A program made the translations under genes and the position numbers. From contig JAYPYV010000008.1 in NCBI GenBank assembly GCA_038136035.1, forward strand, positions 22,078 to 86,077: a DNA stretch of 64,000 nt, in the 5' to 3' direction. Below the pieces are notes generated by a model. It was given only the letters and a program-made list of their open reading frames with translations. It was not told where the DNA came from and made no database searches. Source of the DNA: UBA9926 sp023261215 (GTDB lineage Bacteria > Pseudomonadota > Gammaproteobacteria > Pseudomonadales > Azotimanducaceae). Of this stretch, positions 1-8,515 are shown one piece after another (position 1 is the stretch's first letter; each line of letters starts with the position of its first letter).

Positions 1-92
1 TCCAACGCCGCCTGGACCAAAGACTCAGCCGTTCTTCGTCCGGCGTTCACATCGGCCGCCAACTCAATCACTGAATGGTCTCTAAAATCCAT
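1..92 (-). CDS. Amidase family protein, N-terminal fragment (gene runs off the left edge)
   Basis: Only the first 30 or so codons are inside the window. The ATG at 92-90 is preceded by a good ribosome site (GAGGAG, reverse of 101-106) at about 8 bases. The translated start, MDFRDHSVIELAADVNAGRR followed by TAESLVQAALE, has the pattern of GatA-type amidase signature enzymes, whose first helix typically reads as a variant of ELAARIRAGELSAVELVEA. Such enzymes hydrolyse amides with a Ser-cisSer-Lys triad, but that lies outside the window, so catalytic competence cannot be judged. It is divergent from the P450 gene to the right. Family assignment rests on a short stretch and is tentative. Confidence 0.6.
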   Translation of the reverse strand, partial: MDFRDHSVIELAADVNAGRRTAESLVQAAL

Positions 93-104
93 CACGCATA
101 CTCC

Positions 105-317
105 TCAGTTCGTCATTCCCGGTGGGTCATTGTCATCACTTGGCCTTGGATCCTGCATCGATCTCGCCAGGCTGTCTAGCCGTGCGCGCGCTCGTGCCGG
201 CAGCGGCAGACTCTCGTTTATCACCCAGATTTCCGATAGACTCGGGACGAAACCGATGTCTGGCGTAACCTCTGCCTTCAGGCTTGATGCCCATAACCAC
301 TCAAGAAACATAGCCAT
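105..317 (-). CDS. Possible small ORF upstream of the amidase gene (doubtful)
   Basis: A 70-residue reading frame ends 12 bases before the amidase start, and its last codons overlap the amidase ribosome site. That spacing would suit translational coupling. The frame cannot extend upstream because a TGA lies two codons before the ATG. I see no ribosome site of its own and do not recognise the sequence, which has a short amphipathic Arg/Ala-rich stretch and an Asp/Pro-rich tail. It occupies the divergent promoter region between the amidase and the P450, so it may be non-coding. Confidence 0.22.
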   Translation of the reverse strand: MAMFLEWLWASSLKAEVTPDIGFVPSLSEIWVINESLPLPARARARLDSLARSMQDPRPSDDNDPPGMTN

Positions 318-346
318 CGGTCACAAAATATTCCACGGAGTTAACC

Positions 347-1669
347 ATGAGCGAAGCGGTATCACAGAACGACTACCAAGCAGATAAGCCCATTGCCGAG
401 TTTAAGCGCCCGGGGAGCGAAAACTTTTTCGAGGGCGACATTCCTAACCCCAATGATGTGGCGCTTGAAACGATCAATCCGATGAGTGCTCGGCTGTTCA
501 GCGAAGACCAACATTGGGGCTTTTTTGAGCGCCTCAGGAACGAAGACCCTGTTCACTTCAATGAGACCGAACTTGCAGGGCGGTACTGGTCTCTGACTCG
601 ATATGAAGAAATCAAGAAAGTCGACTCCGATCACGAGCGCTTCTCTTCCGCCCACGGCATTACCTTGGGTTTCCCTGTCGATACCGCGCTGCCTGAAGGG
701 GCCCTCAATATCAGCATGTTCATCGCGATGGATCCACCCACACACGATGTCCAAAGGCGCACGGTGTCTCCGGTTGTAGCACCCAGTAACCTCGCCAACC
801 TCGAGTCATTGATACGGGAGCGGACACGCACCATTCTGGATGAGCTTCCCGTGGGTGAATCCTTCGACTGGGTCGATCGAGTTTCAATTGAGCTCACCAC
901 GATGATGCTCGCGACCTTGTTCGACTTCCCGTTCGAAGAGCGCCGCAAGCTCACGAGATGGTCTGACGTCGCAACCGCAGTGCCCGGCTCTGGAATCGTC
1001 GAGTCGGAAGAACAACGACGCGCTGAGCTGATCGAGTGCCTTCAGTACTTCACACAGCTCTGGCAAGAAAGAAAGCGAAACCCAGGCGGGGATCTGATTT
1101 CTATGCTTGCCCATGGCGAAGACACCAAAAACATGGAACCCATGGAGTTTTTGGGCAATTTGATTCTCTTGATCGTTGGCGGCAACGACACCACCCGAAA
1201 TTCAATGAGCGGCGGTCTCTACGCCTTCAACAAGTTCCCTGATCAACTCGCGAAGATGCGTGCCAACCCTCAATTGATTCCAACCGCAGTGGCCGAGATC
1301 ATTCGCTGGCAGACCCCGCTCGCTTACATGCGTCGAACAGCCAATCAGGATGTGGAGATTGGCGGCAAGACCATCAAAAAAGATGATCAAGTACTCATGT
1401 GGTACGTGTCTGGGAACCGCGATGAACGCGTGTTTGAATCGCCCAATGACCTCATCATTGATCGAAAGAACGTCAGGCAGCACTTGAGCTTTGGCTTTGG
1501 TATTCATCGTTGCATGGGCAATCGACTTGCCGAGATGCAGCTTCGGGTGCTTTGGGAAGAACTGCTCCCACGCTTTTCGAAATTAGAGGTTTTGGCAGAG
1601 CCGGAACGGACGTTCTCTTCGTTCGTCAAGGGCTACACCCACATGGACGTCGAGCTCACCCGTCACTGA
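347..1669 (+). CDS. Cytochrome P450, CYP153-like
   Basis: Haem-thiolate monooxygenase of 440 residues, soluble bacterial class I type. Visible motifs are the I-helix oxygen-activation site GGNDTT (278-283), the K-helix ExxR as EIIR (317-320), and the haem loop FGFGIHRCM (382-390) with Cys389 as the iron ligand. The region HLSFGFGIHRCMGNRLAEMQ and the N-terminal segment around FSSAHGIT resemble CYP153 alkane/fatty acid omega-hydroxylases; the subfamily is an inference. GGAG at 337-340 sits 6 bases before the ATG. The enzyme needs a ferredoxin and ferredoxin reductase, neither of which is adjacent. The gene is monocistronic, with a strong terminator right after it. Terminal hydroxylation of alkanes or related chains is the likely reaction but is not proven. 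Confidence 0.92.
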   Translation: MSEAVSQNDYQADKPIAEFKRPGSENFFEGDIPNPNDVALETINPMSARLFSEDQHWGFFERLRNEDPVHFNETELAGRYWSLTRYEEIKKVDSDHERFSSAHGITLGFPVDTALPEGALNISMFIAMDPPTHDVQRRTVSPVVAPSNLANLESLIRERTRTILDELPVGESFDWVDRVSIELTTMMLATLFDFPFEERRKLTRWSDVATAVPGSGIVESEEQRRAELIECLQYFTQLWQERKRNPGGDLISMLAHGEDTKNMEPMEFLGNLILLIVGGNDTTRNSMSGGLYAFNKFPDQLAKMRANPQLIPTAVAEIIRWQTPLAYMRRTANQDVEIGGKTIKKDDQVLMWYVSGNRDERVFESPNDLIIDRKNVRQHLSFGFGIHRCMGNRLAEMQLRVLWEELLPRFSKLEVLAEPERTFSSFVKGYTHMDVELTRH

Positions 1670-1692
1670 ATGATGAAGGCTTGGGGTAAGAA

Positions 1693-1722
1693 AACGCTGC
1701 CATTGCCGGCAGCGTTTTTTTT
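1693..1722 (+). terminator. Rho-independent terminator of the P450 gene
   Basis: A perfect 9-bp stem (AACGCTGCC at 1693-1701, GGCAGCGTT at 1708-1716) with a 6-base loop is followed by an 8-base T run. It lies 24 bases after the P450 stop codon. Confidence 0.93.
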
Positions 1723-1864
1723 CGCCACTTTGGCCATGACCATCGGACGCTTGGTCACGACCCATTCGTAAAATACTGTGCCTCTTAGAGCAGGTACTCA
1801 ACGGCAGCCACTCAAACCCATACGCTCACCAAAGCCTGAGCCGAAGCCATAGCCCATCCGCGCT

Positions 1865-4066
1865 TCAGCGACCCGGCTGATAGCGAGCCGTGGCCCTCGC
1901 CTCAACATCCTCTCTGTAGAACGCAATATCCTTGAACGTTCGATCGACGTATCGCTGTGACTGATCAAAGAAATGCGGTGACCTTGGGTCACCCGACTGG
2001 CCGCCGGCCAGCATGGTGCGGGCCCTTAAGCGATCGCCAAATTCAACCACCGCCACAAAACTGTTGCCTGAGTATCCATATAACTTGTCTGTGCCTGCAA
2101 ACCGCTTGGCGCCAAAAGACGCAAGGGCACCCCAGCGCCCGGAGGCCATCCCAACGGGCAAACTCGGGGCCTCGTCACTGTGCGGTTCAGTCATCTCCCC
2201 GGTCAAGCGCTGCAATCGATTCACATCGCCCCAGGGCAGATTCCAACTGCCAAAGCGTTTCGTTAGATCCGCAAGCGCAACAGTAAGCAACTCGATTTGC
2301 CTTCCCGAAGAGGCCGTGCTTGCAAAGGTATCAAGCGCGGATTTTTCATCGATCCAGTTCACGGTCACGCCGTCTTTGAGCACTTGAAGCCCATAGAAAT
2401 GCGCGATGGTCATGGCGACGGACGATTCGCTGACCCGGTAATCCCAAGTCTCAAGCGTCTGGCGCACCGCACTCAACGACGACTCAGGCTTCCCTTGCTT
2501 AAGCGCGCGGACGAGCGGCGGAATCAACACTTCGAACGCAGGGAGTACTGGGTCGTAGGCCAGATCAAGCAGGCTCTCGAGCGACCACTTCTTGTTCTGA
2601 GAGAGCAACCTTACCGCGTGAACCCCCCTGAAATTTTCTGGGTCAGGCGCCATATACGTCGGGTATTGATTGGGATCTGGACTGAATGCGCCCGCGGAGG
2701 TGAAGGGGGTCGAGTTGCAGTTCTGCACCCAACCATTGGGTGGATTAATGACACGGACCAATTCGGAAATGTCATGGAGTCCCTGCCAATCGGTGCGCGG
2801 ATCAGACCCGGATACGGTCTCTCTATAATTGAAACTCGGATTCCGCCTCGGCACAAAATTACCGTGGAAGTAGGCAATTGCCCCATCCGCGTCGGCATAC
2901 ACCGTGTTATTCGACGAATTACGCTTTATCTCAAGCATCTCAAGGAACCCCTTGAGATCGGCCTGCTTGGTCCTTTCAAAAGATTGAATCAACGCCGGCA
3001 CCGGATCCCAATTCATTGCGGTCGCGATCCAATGCCCGTTTCGCTCTGCGGTAATTGGGCCATGGTGCGTGCGGTAGAGGGTGATCGTGACTTCTTTCAG
3101 CTCGCCTTGCTCTTTGACCCAAAAGGTTTCCTCAAGCGCCCGAACCGGCCGTTGCTCAAGACCGTAGCGATACCACAGTCGTCCGTCGGCTCGGGTAACC
3201 TCCTCAGCGAAATCATCCATAAAATCCAGACGGGTTGAAGTGTGCATCCACCCCGTCTTCTCATTGAACCCCTGGTATACGAAGAACTGACCCCACGTCA
3301 CCGCGCCATAGGTGTTGAGGCCCTCCTCGCTGACCACGTGGATTTCCCCTCTGAAGTAAAAACTCGTATGCGGGTTGATTAGAAAAAGTGCGTGGCCCTG
3401 CTCTGTTTGCGCTGGTGCAATTGCAATGCCGTTGGAGCCTCTCGGCTCAGACCAAGGGGCGAAAGCATCGGTCAGGCTGACCATCTCCTGGGTCGGAGAG
3501 GCGCCGACATAAAAATTCTGGATACCGTCGAGATCAATTCGTTCGATGTCGCCACCAATCGAACCCTCACTGAAATACAGGGGCATCCAAGGTTCGAACC
3601 GAGTCAGTCCTCGAGGGTTCACCTCCGGATGTGTAATCAGAAAGTGATTCAGCCCATCGGCAAATGCCTCGCAGAGCGCTCGCAACTTAGGCGGCGCCTC
3701 TGCAAGCGCAGCCATGGCCTCGCTGCGAGTCATGAATAGCCTCGCACGAATATCACTGGCGAGCGCGCTCGGACCTTCGACTGAGGCGAGTTGACCCGTG
3801 GCCCAAAGATAGTTCTGCTCAATTCGCTTGAAGTCGTCCTCGGCCTGGGCGTACAGCATCCCAAACACGGCGTCCGCGTCCGTTTTCGCATAGATATGGG
3901 GTACCCCAAAATCGTCTCGAATAATCTCCACCTTGGCCGCTCGATCGGCCAAGCGCGTCACTTCGGCTTCATCGAAGTTAGCCCACGCCATCAAAGGCAA
4001 AAAAGCACCGACCACCATCACGTAACACGTCTTCAAGCACCGTCTGCAATTCATTTTCATGGCCAT
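1865..4066 (-). CDS. Penicillin acylase family Ntn-hydrolase, secreted
   Basis: A 733-residue precursor with an N-terminal signal peptide (hydrophobic core about 13-29, likely cleavage after MAWA). The family matures by autocatalytic excision of a linker, giving alpha and beta chains, with the new beta-chain N-terminal Ser as nucleophile. Here that residue is Ser211 in PRGSNGIAIAP. The alpha-chain opening VEIIRDDFGVPHIYA (46-60) is typical of the family. Members hydrolyse amide bonds of penicillins, N-acyl-homoserine lactones, aculeacin or pyoverdine acyl chains; the substrate cannot be read from sequence. It acts in the periplasm. The start is uncertain: ATGs at codons 1, 3 and 5 are all possible and no clear ribosome site was seen. 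It converges on the P450 gene. A long plus-strand frame inside it is a shadow. Confidence 0.92.
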   Translation of the reverse strand: MAMKMNCRRCLKTCYVMVVGAFLPLMAWANFDEAEVTRLADRAAKVEIIRDDFGVPHIYAKTDADAVFGMLYAQAEDDFKRIEQNYLWATGQLASVEGPSALASDIRARLFMTRSEAMAALAEAPPKLRALCEAFADGLNHFLITHPEVNPRGLTRFEPWMPLYFSEGSIGGDIERIDLDGIQNFYVGASPTQEMVSLTDAFAPWSEPRGSNGIAIAPAQTEQGHALFLINPHTSFYFRGEIHVVSEEGLNTYGAVTWGQFFVYQGFNEKTGWMHTSTRLDFMDDFAEEVTRADGRLWYRYGLEQRPVRALEETFWVKEQGELKEVTITLYRTHHGPITAERNGHWIATAMNWDPVPALIQSFERTKQADLKGFLEMLEIKRNSSNNTVYADADGAIAYFHGNFVPRRNPSFNYRETVSGSDPRTDWQGLHDISELVRVINPPNGWVQNCNSTPFTSAGAFSPDPNQYPTYMAPDPENFRGVHAVRLLSQNKKWSLESLLDLAYDPVLPAFEVLIPPLVRALKQGKPESSLSAVRQTLETWDYRVSESSVAMTIAHFYGLQVLKDGVTVNWIDEKSALDTFASTASSGRQIELLTVALADLTKRFGSWNLPWGDVNRLQRLTGEMTEPHSDEAPSLPVGMASGRWGALASFGAKRFAGTDKLYGYSGNSFVAVVEFGDRLRARTMLAGGQSGDPRSPHFFDQSQRYVDRTFKDIAFYREDVEARATARYQPGR

Positions 4067-4195
4067 TCTGCGTGATTTGACTGTTTCATTATGCGGGATG
4101 AGAGCCTACCATGAGATGAACCTTTTGATGCTCAAGAACCCAGCAAAAGACGGTGCCCATCCGCACTGATTTCTCGGACCCTAAGGAGACCCAAT

Positions 4196-5062
4196 ATGTC
4201 GACTTTGAAACCCGCGATCGGACTTTTCGGTATCAACATGAACTACCTGGCGCAACCGCAACGCGCCAAGGTCGTAGCACAAGAAGCTGAATCATTGGGG
4301 TTCGAGTCACTCTGGACCGGAGAGCACGTGGTCTTGCCCGACCCGCGCGAGGCGCCCTCTCCAGCGGACCCGAGCACCCCCATGGCGCATCCCCCCGCGT
4401 TTTTGTCGTACCTCGCTGCTGTGACATCCTCGATCAAACTCGGGACTGGCATCACGCTGGTCGCGCAGCGCAACCCTGTGGTTTTAGCGAAAGAAATCGC
4501 AACGTTGGACCTACTGAGCGAGGGTCGACTGCTATTTGGGATTGGTGCCGGGTATTTGCATCAGGAATTCGCCGCGCTGGGCGTTGATTTTGACTCGAGG
4601 GGGCCGAAGACCGACGAGGCCATTGATGCGATGCGCAACCTTTGGAGCGAGGATCACCCCAGCTTTCATGGGCAGTTCATCAAGTTCGATGGTGTCAATG
4701 CGTATCCCAGACCCACAAGCCCGATGGGTCCCCCAATCATCGTGGGGGGTACCAGCCGTGCCGCGCTAAGACGCACCATTACCAAGGGCCAAGGCTGGTA
4801 CGGCTTTGCACTTGACGTGGCCCAAACAGAGAAGGTGCTGGATGATCTCACCCACATGCGCGACAACCTTCCAAGGCCCGAGGCGCTTGGCGCTGACATT
4901 GAAATCAGCATCACCCCGCCCAAACCTCTGACCAAGATGATGATGGAGGACTATGCAGCGATCGGCGTGCATCGCTTGATCCCTATGCTGGGCTTTTACC
5001 CGCAGGAGACGGTGCTCGCTGACCTTGAAGCGCTTGCGATCCAGCTCGATTTGGAGGCGTAG
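4196..5062 (+). CDS. LLM class flavin/F420-dependent oxidoreductase (TIGR03619-like)
   Basis: A 288-residue luciferase-like TIM-barrel protein. The segments LWTGEHVVLPDP (39-50) and EGRLLFGIGAGYLHQEFAAL (109-128) are the hallmark blocks of the TIGR03619 subfamily usually annotated as F420-dependent. A strong ribosome site (AAGGAG, 4183-4188) precedes the ATG. Substrates of this subfamily are mostly unknown, and FMN rather than F420 use is possible. It stands alone, divergent from the acylase with about 130 bases between. A second, more distant relative (TIGR03620-like) lies at 27588-28466. Confidence 0.88.
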   Translation: MSTLKPAIGLFGINMNYLAQPQRAKVVAQEAESLGFESLWTGEHVVLPDPREAPSPADPSTPMAHPPAFLSYLAAVTSSIKLGTGITLVAQRNPVVLAKEIATLDLLSEGRLLFGIGAGYLHQEFAALGVDFDSRGPKTDEAIDAMRNLWSEDHPSFHGQFIKFDGVNAYPRPTSPMGPPIIVGGTSRAALRRTITKGQGWYGFALDVAQTEKVLDDLTHMRDNLPRPEALGADIEISITPPKPLTKMMMEDYAAIGVHRLIPMLGFYPQETVLADLEALAIQLDLEA

Positions 5063-5218
5063 CGGGTAGCCTTTGAGTGACTCGATCGCTCTGACATAGC
5101 CTCGATAGCGAGCCCAATTAAGCGAGAGATGCCAGCATCCTCTGAGCAATCGGACACTCCCTCTAGGCAGAGGCGCGATAGAAACCGAAGGATTGAGAGG
5201 GAGAGCCGACGTTCTTCG

Positions 5219-5911
5219 TTACCTACGCTTCAGGGTTGGGATATCTCTCTTCAAAAAGCAGACACGAACAAGCATCAAGCATACGACCCCGGCCCACCAC
5301 AACGAGAAGATCAAATGGCTCATAAAGTGGGCACCTTTTAGAATTTGCACACTGCCCAAGGCGAACATGGCGAGAATGCAAAGGATCAATACGCCCAGCC
5401 CGAGTCCCTGTGGGGGTCTGAGAAAACAGAGCGCTAACCACCAACTGAAGCTACTCATATGGCCTGAGGGATTGCAGCGACCCGACCCAATGGCCTGCCA
5501 TGAGAAATCCAGAAACGGCCTTTGAGCGAGCTCACCACCAAATGCCACAAGATCTCGGGGACAAGCGCTGGCTGATCCCTCTCTCACAAGCCATGTCAAA
5601 ACAGGAATCGTTAGCAACCCGACCACCAAGTAGTCGCGAGTCGGTGCTCGCACTGCAACACCGTTCAAAGGGTTTCGACCGCTTAAAGCAAACCCAATCA
5701 CACCGAGCGCAGCGCAGATGGAAACCCACTTAGGCCAGCGATACCAGCTATCGACCAGAGCGGCATGGTGGTCAAGCCAAAGCCTTGAATACATCCTATG
5801 AGATATCACTTCATCCAACGGGGTAAACGCCACCCAAAAAAGCGCGAGGATGCCCAGCCCACACCAGATAAAGACCCAGCGCCGCCAGGATTGATCATCC
5901 CAAGTTGTCAT
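5219..5911 (-). CDS. PAP2-family membrane phosphatase (lipid A phosphatase LpxE-like)
   Basis: A 230-residue integral membrane protein with about six hydrophobic segments. The PAP2 motifs are recognisable: NPSGH (147-151) and the third motif region SVQILKGAHFMSH (187-199). His195 is the likely nucleophile; the usual Asp four residues on is His199, a variant I recall from other LpxE/PgpB-type relatives. The start codon overlaps the stop of the phosphoethanolamine transferase gene by 4 bases (ATGA), so the two are translationally coupled. That pairing suggests lipid A as substrate: removal of a phosphate (probably 1-phosphate) before or alongside phosphoethanolamine addition. Undecaprenyl pyrophosphate is an alternative substrate. 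Confidence 0.85.
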   Translation of the reverse strand: MTTWDDQSWRRWVFIWCGLGILALFWVAFTPLDEVISHRMYSRLWLDHHAALVDSWYRWPKWVSICAALGVIGFALSGRNPLNGVAVRAPTRDYLVVGLLTIPVLTWLVREGSASACPRDLVAFGGELAQRPFLDFSWQAIGSGRCNPSGHMSSFSWWLALCFLRPPQGLGLGVLILCILAMFALGSVQILKGAHFMSHLIFSLWWAGVVCLMLVRVCFLKRDIPTLKRR

Positions 5912-7524
5912 GGTTTGACGGCGATCAAAGGCGGCACATCGATGTAGGCGTCAGATTCAACTTCGAAAAGCGAAAGTAATGCATTGGGTAGCTCGTCATG
6001 GGAATGGGGCTTCTCCGCTAAAACGCGCGATCCGTCCACATCAAGATCTGTTTGGCCCGCACCCCAAACCAAGAATGGCACACGAATTTGCGCCTCGGGT
6101 GCGAACGCATAGGGCATCCCGTGGAGATAAAGCCCCGACTCACCAAGGGACTCACCATGATCACCCACGAACATCATGGTGACTTCATACCTGCCCTGAA
6201 AACGCTCGAGCAATCCCACCACTTGGTCCAAAAAATGGTCGGTATACAAAATGGTGTTGTCGTAAGCGTTGATGATTTCCTCATCCGTGCAATTTGATAA
6301 ATCATGATCCCGACACACGGGCGTGAATTGCTCGAACCGTTTGGGGTAACGCTTATAATAGGCAGGACCGTGACTGCCCATCTGATGAAGGACAATCAGG
6401 CGATCGACCGGGTTTCCACTCAAGATGGCCTCCAACCCATGCAACATCCCAATATCTCGACACTCCAATTCGCAATCTTCCTCCTCGCCTGACCACTCGG
6501 GTCGACCTTCATAGGTCACTCGGTCAGCCACGTGTTTCGATCCAGAATTGTTATCCCGCCAGAGCACTTCGACACCCGCTTTACGCAAGGTATCCAACAC
6601 ATTCTCCTGATAGCGCGCGGTTTCGACGTCGAAATCTTCCCGCGTCAGGTAAGAAAACATACAAGGCAGCGACACCGCCGTGGAGGTTCCACACGCGATC
6701 ATCTCTTGGTAAGAGACGAGGTTAAGCCTTGCACCCAGCCTTGGATTCGTCGCTCGGTGATAACCATTCAATGAAAAATGATCCGCCCGCGCGGTTTCCC
6801 CCACCACCAGGATGACAAGATCTGCACCATGCGACACCAATGGCGTCGCCGCAGACGTGCTGATTTCTTGAAAGGAGGCTTCTGCTGAACCATAAGTCTG
6901 TTTTAAGAATTTAAAAAAACTGTACAGGGGATAGACGGGATTGGTCAGCGGATGCGTGTCACGGTGGACTCGAAAAAAGGTTGCGAAGTGCTGGCTGAGC
7001 GGTAACACCGTCAAAATCACAAGCACGAGAGGCAATGTGCCACCCAGGATTCTTGCTCGCCAGTCGTATCGTTGCTCTGCGCTCGCTGAGACCCATCTGA
7101 TGAGCCCCCAAGGAAGAAACGCCCATATCAACCAGTGTGAGATCAGACCCCATGTGATGAGGTCGCCCGCTTCATTCGCGTCCGTCTCCACAATATTGCG
7201 TATCATCGTGGCATCGAAGACGGTGCCGTATTGTGTCTGGTAATACTGAATCAGCGCAGACACCGAAAGAAAGACAAAGCTCGTCACCGACAGCGGCAGC
7301 AATAATGCAAACAGTGTCATTTCGATTGAGATCAGGGCAAACAGGAGCACCCCGATGGGCAGTAGACTCAACGTAGCCGCCAGACCTTCTCCGTAAATGA
7401 TCGAGAGCGCGTCGAAAAAGGGCCCATTGGCGGCCACCGTGATCCAAAGACTCGAAAGCCATAGCCAAAGTGACGCGCGTCCCTGCATGCGGATGCTTCT
7501 TAATGTCAGGCGTGTCATGGTCAA
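5908..7524 (-). CDS. eptA: Phosphoethanolamine--lipid A transferase, EptA/MCR type
   Basis: A 538-residue inner-membrane enzyme with N-terminal transmembrane helices (about 18-145) and a periplasmic alkaline-phosphatase-fold domain. It moves phosphoethanolamine from phosphatidylethanolamine to lipid A. Catalytic features are visible: Glu243 in VGETARADH, nucleophile Thr282 in CGTSTAVSLPC (278-288), HQMGSHGP (380-387) and GDHGESLGE (454-462), with Asp454-His455 as metal ligands. Three Cys pairs (278/288, 351/355, 404/412) match the disulfides of EptA/MCR enzymes. Such modification lowers surface charge and confers polymyxin or cationic peptide tolerance in other bacteria. It is first in a two-gene operon with the PAP2 phosphatase. 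No two-component regulator is adjacent. Confidence 0.93.
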   Translation of the reverse strand: MTMTRLTLRSIRMQGRASLWLWLSSLWITVAANGPFFDALSIIYGEGLAATLSLLPIGVLLFALISIEMTLFALLLPLSVTSFVFLSVSALIQYYQTQYGTVFDATMIRNIVETDANEAGDLITWGLISHWLIWAFLPWGLIRWVSASAEQRYDWRARILGGTLPLVLVILTVLPLSQHFATFFRVHRDTHPLTNPVYPLYSFFKFLKQTYGSAEASFQEISTSAATPLVSHGADLVILVVGETARADHFSLNGYHRATNPRLGARLNLVSYQEMIACGTSTAVSLPCMFSYLTREDFDVETARYQENVLDTLRKAGVEVLWRDNNSGSKHVADRVTYEGRPEWSGEEEDCELECRDIGMLHGLEAILSGNPVDRLIVLHQMGSHGPAYYKRYPKRFEQFTPVCRDHDLSNCTDEEIINAYDNTILYTDHFLDQVVGLLERFQGRYEVTMMFVGDHGESLGESGLYLHGMPYAFAPEAQIRVPFLVWGAGQTDLDVDGSRVLAEKPHSHDELPNALLSLFEVESDAYIDVPPLIAVKP

Positions 7525-7993
7525 TCTTTGTCGCGGCTACGTTATTGGGGCGCGGCATTGGACCACGCTTGGGTGTTCAAGTTCCACTCCCCCGTCCATT
7601 GAATGGGCAAGCGATTGGAATGAAGGGATGTTGCGTTAATCCTCGCGAGCCTTCAGATGACCGCGTTACACCAATTCAGACAATCCACCAAAAAACGGTT
7701 CATGCTTTCGAGCCGTTTTTGTGACAGGACCAACAGTAACCCTTGGGTGATTTGGAAGGTTTGTAAGAGGCCGTCGGTCGACGCGCTGGATTTATCGTTC
7801 ACATGAACGAGACGTTGAAAGGAAGATCCGCCTCGGGCCACGAGGCCCCTCCAAACTCAGCCCTGGCAGGTAGCGTCGCTTTCAGTTTTAATTCCCTAAC
7901 AGCAAGGCAGAAAGCGGTTTGAATGCCCTCTTTGCCGGGCCCAATTCCCGAGACGGGCACTGGGTAAAAGATCAACGCTTCCTCTGACTCGAA
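7525..7993. other. Intergenic region between eptA and the VOC gene
   Basis: About 470 bases between divergent genes. It must carry both promoters, but I could not pick convincing -35/-10 pairs. It contains one terminator-like hairpin (7690-7720, listed separately) that belongs to neither flanking gene. No tRNA or convincing small protein gene was found; the short frames here have no ribosome site or recognisable sequence. Confidence 0.5.
7690..7720. terminator. Orphan bidirectional terminator-like hairpin
   Basis: A-run, stem ACGGTTC / GAGCCGT (one G-T pair), 8-base loop, then a T-run: AAAAAACGGTTC at about 7690-7701 and GAGCCGTTTTT at 7710-7720. Either strand would give a stem followed by U residues. 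No annotated gene reads into it, since eptA leads away on the left and the VOC gene starts further right. It may end an unannotated small RNA. Confidence 0.65.
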
Positions 7994-8002
7994 GTGACCA
8001 CT

Positions 8003-8515
8003 ATGACCATTTCAATTAACGGTATTGCCCATCTTCAACTGAACGTTGCGGCCAATGCCCAAGCCTTGGACTTTTGGGAGTCCTTGTGCCAATTCCTCGG
8101 CATGGAAACGTTGATAAAGGGCGAGGACGTTCGCTATTTCATCGGTGGACGGACAGGCATTTTAGTTCGAGAGCTCGACAAGGCGCATGCGGATCAAACA
8201 TTCCAACAGGATCAACCGGGGCTTCACCATTTTTGCTTTCGCGCGCGTTCGATCGAGGATGTGGATTCGGCATTTACCTTTGTTCGCGACACACTCAAGG
8301 CGCATATCGTGCGACCGCCTTGCCGCGAGGATCATTACGCACCGGGCTACTACTCCCTACTCTTCGAAGATCCGGGCGGCATTCGAATCGAGATTAATTA
8401 CGTACCTGGTGAAGGACATTTCGGTGCTGAAGGCAGACTCGGAGAGACCGGCGCAGGCCCTGCGACACACTATGGTGCCGATGGTCTCACAGGCGCACTC
8501 AGCGAGCCCTCATGA
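8003..8515 (+). CDS. VOC (glyoxalase/dioxygenase-fold) family protein
   Basis: A small metal-binding fold protein of about 170 residues. Candidate metal ligands follow the family pattern: His in GIAHLQLN near the start, His in PGLHHFCFR in the second half, and Glu in GGIRIEINYVPG. Members include glyoxalases, extradiol dioxygenases and antibiotic-binding proteins; the reaction here is unknown. GAAG (7991-7994) is correctly spaced for the ATG at 8003, while an in-frame GTG at 7994 is an alternative start. The stop overlaps the next start (ATGA), so it is coupled to the GNAT gene. The C-terminal 30 residues are Gly/Ala-rich and probably disordered. Confidence 0.82.
   Translation: MTISINGIAHLQLNVAANAQALDFWESLCQFLGMETLIKGEDVRYFIGGRTGILVRELDKAHADQTFQQDQPGLHHFCFRARSIEDVDSAFTFVRDTLKAHIVRPPCREDHYAPGYYSLLFEDPGGIRIEINYVPGEGHFGAEGRLGETGAGPATHYGADGLTGALSEPS

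Noticed and set aside
2297..3238. A 313-codon plus-strand open frame
   Set aside because: It lies wholly antisense to the penicillin-acylase gene, is Arg/His-rich, has no ribosome site and resembles no family; it is a shadow of biased codon use.
7540..7620. A possible tRNA (GTTCAAGTTCC resembles a T-arm)
   Set aside because: The flanking 5-base arms do not pair and no acceptor, D or anticodon stem can be drawn.
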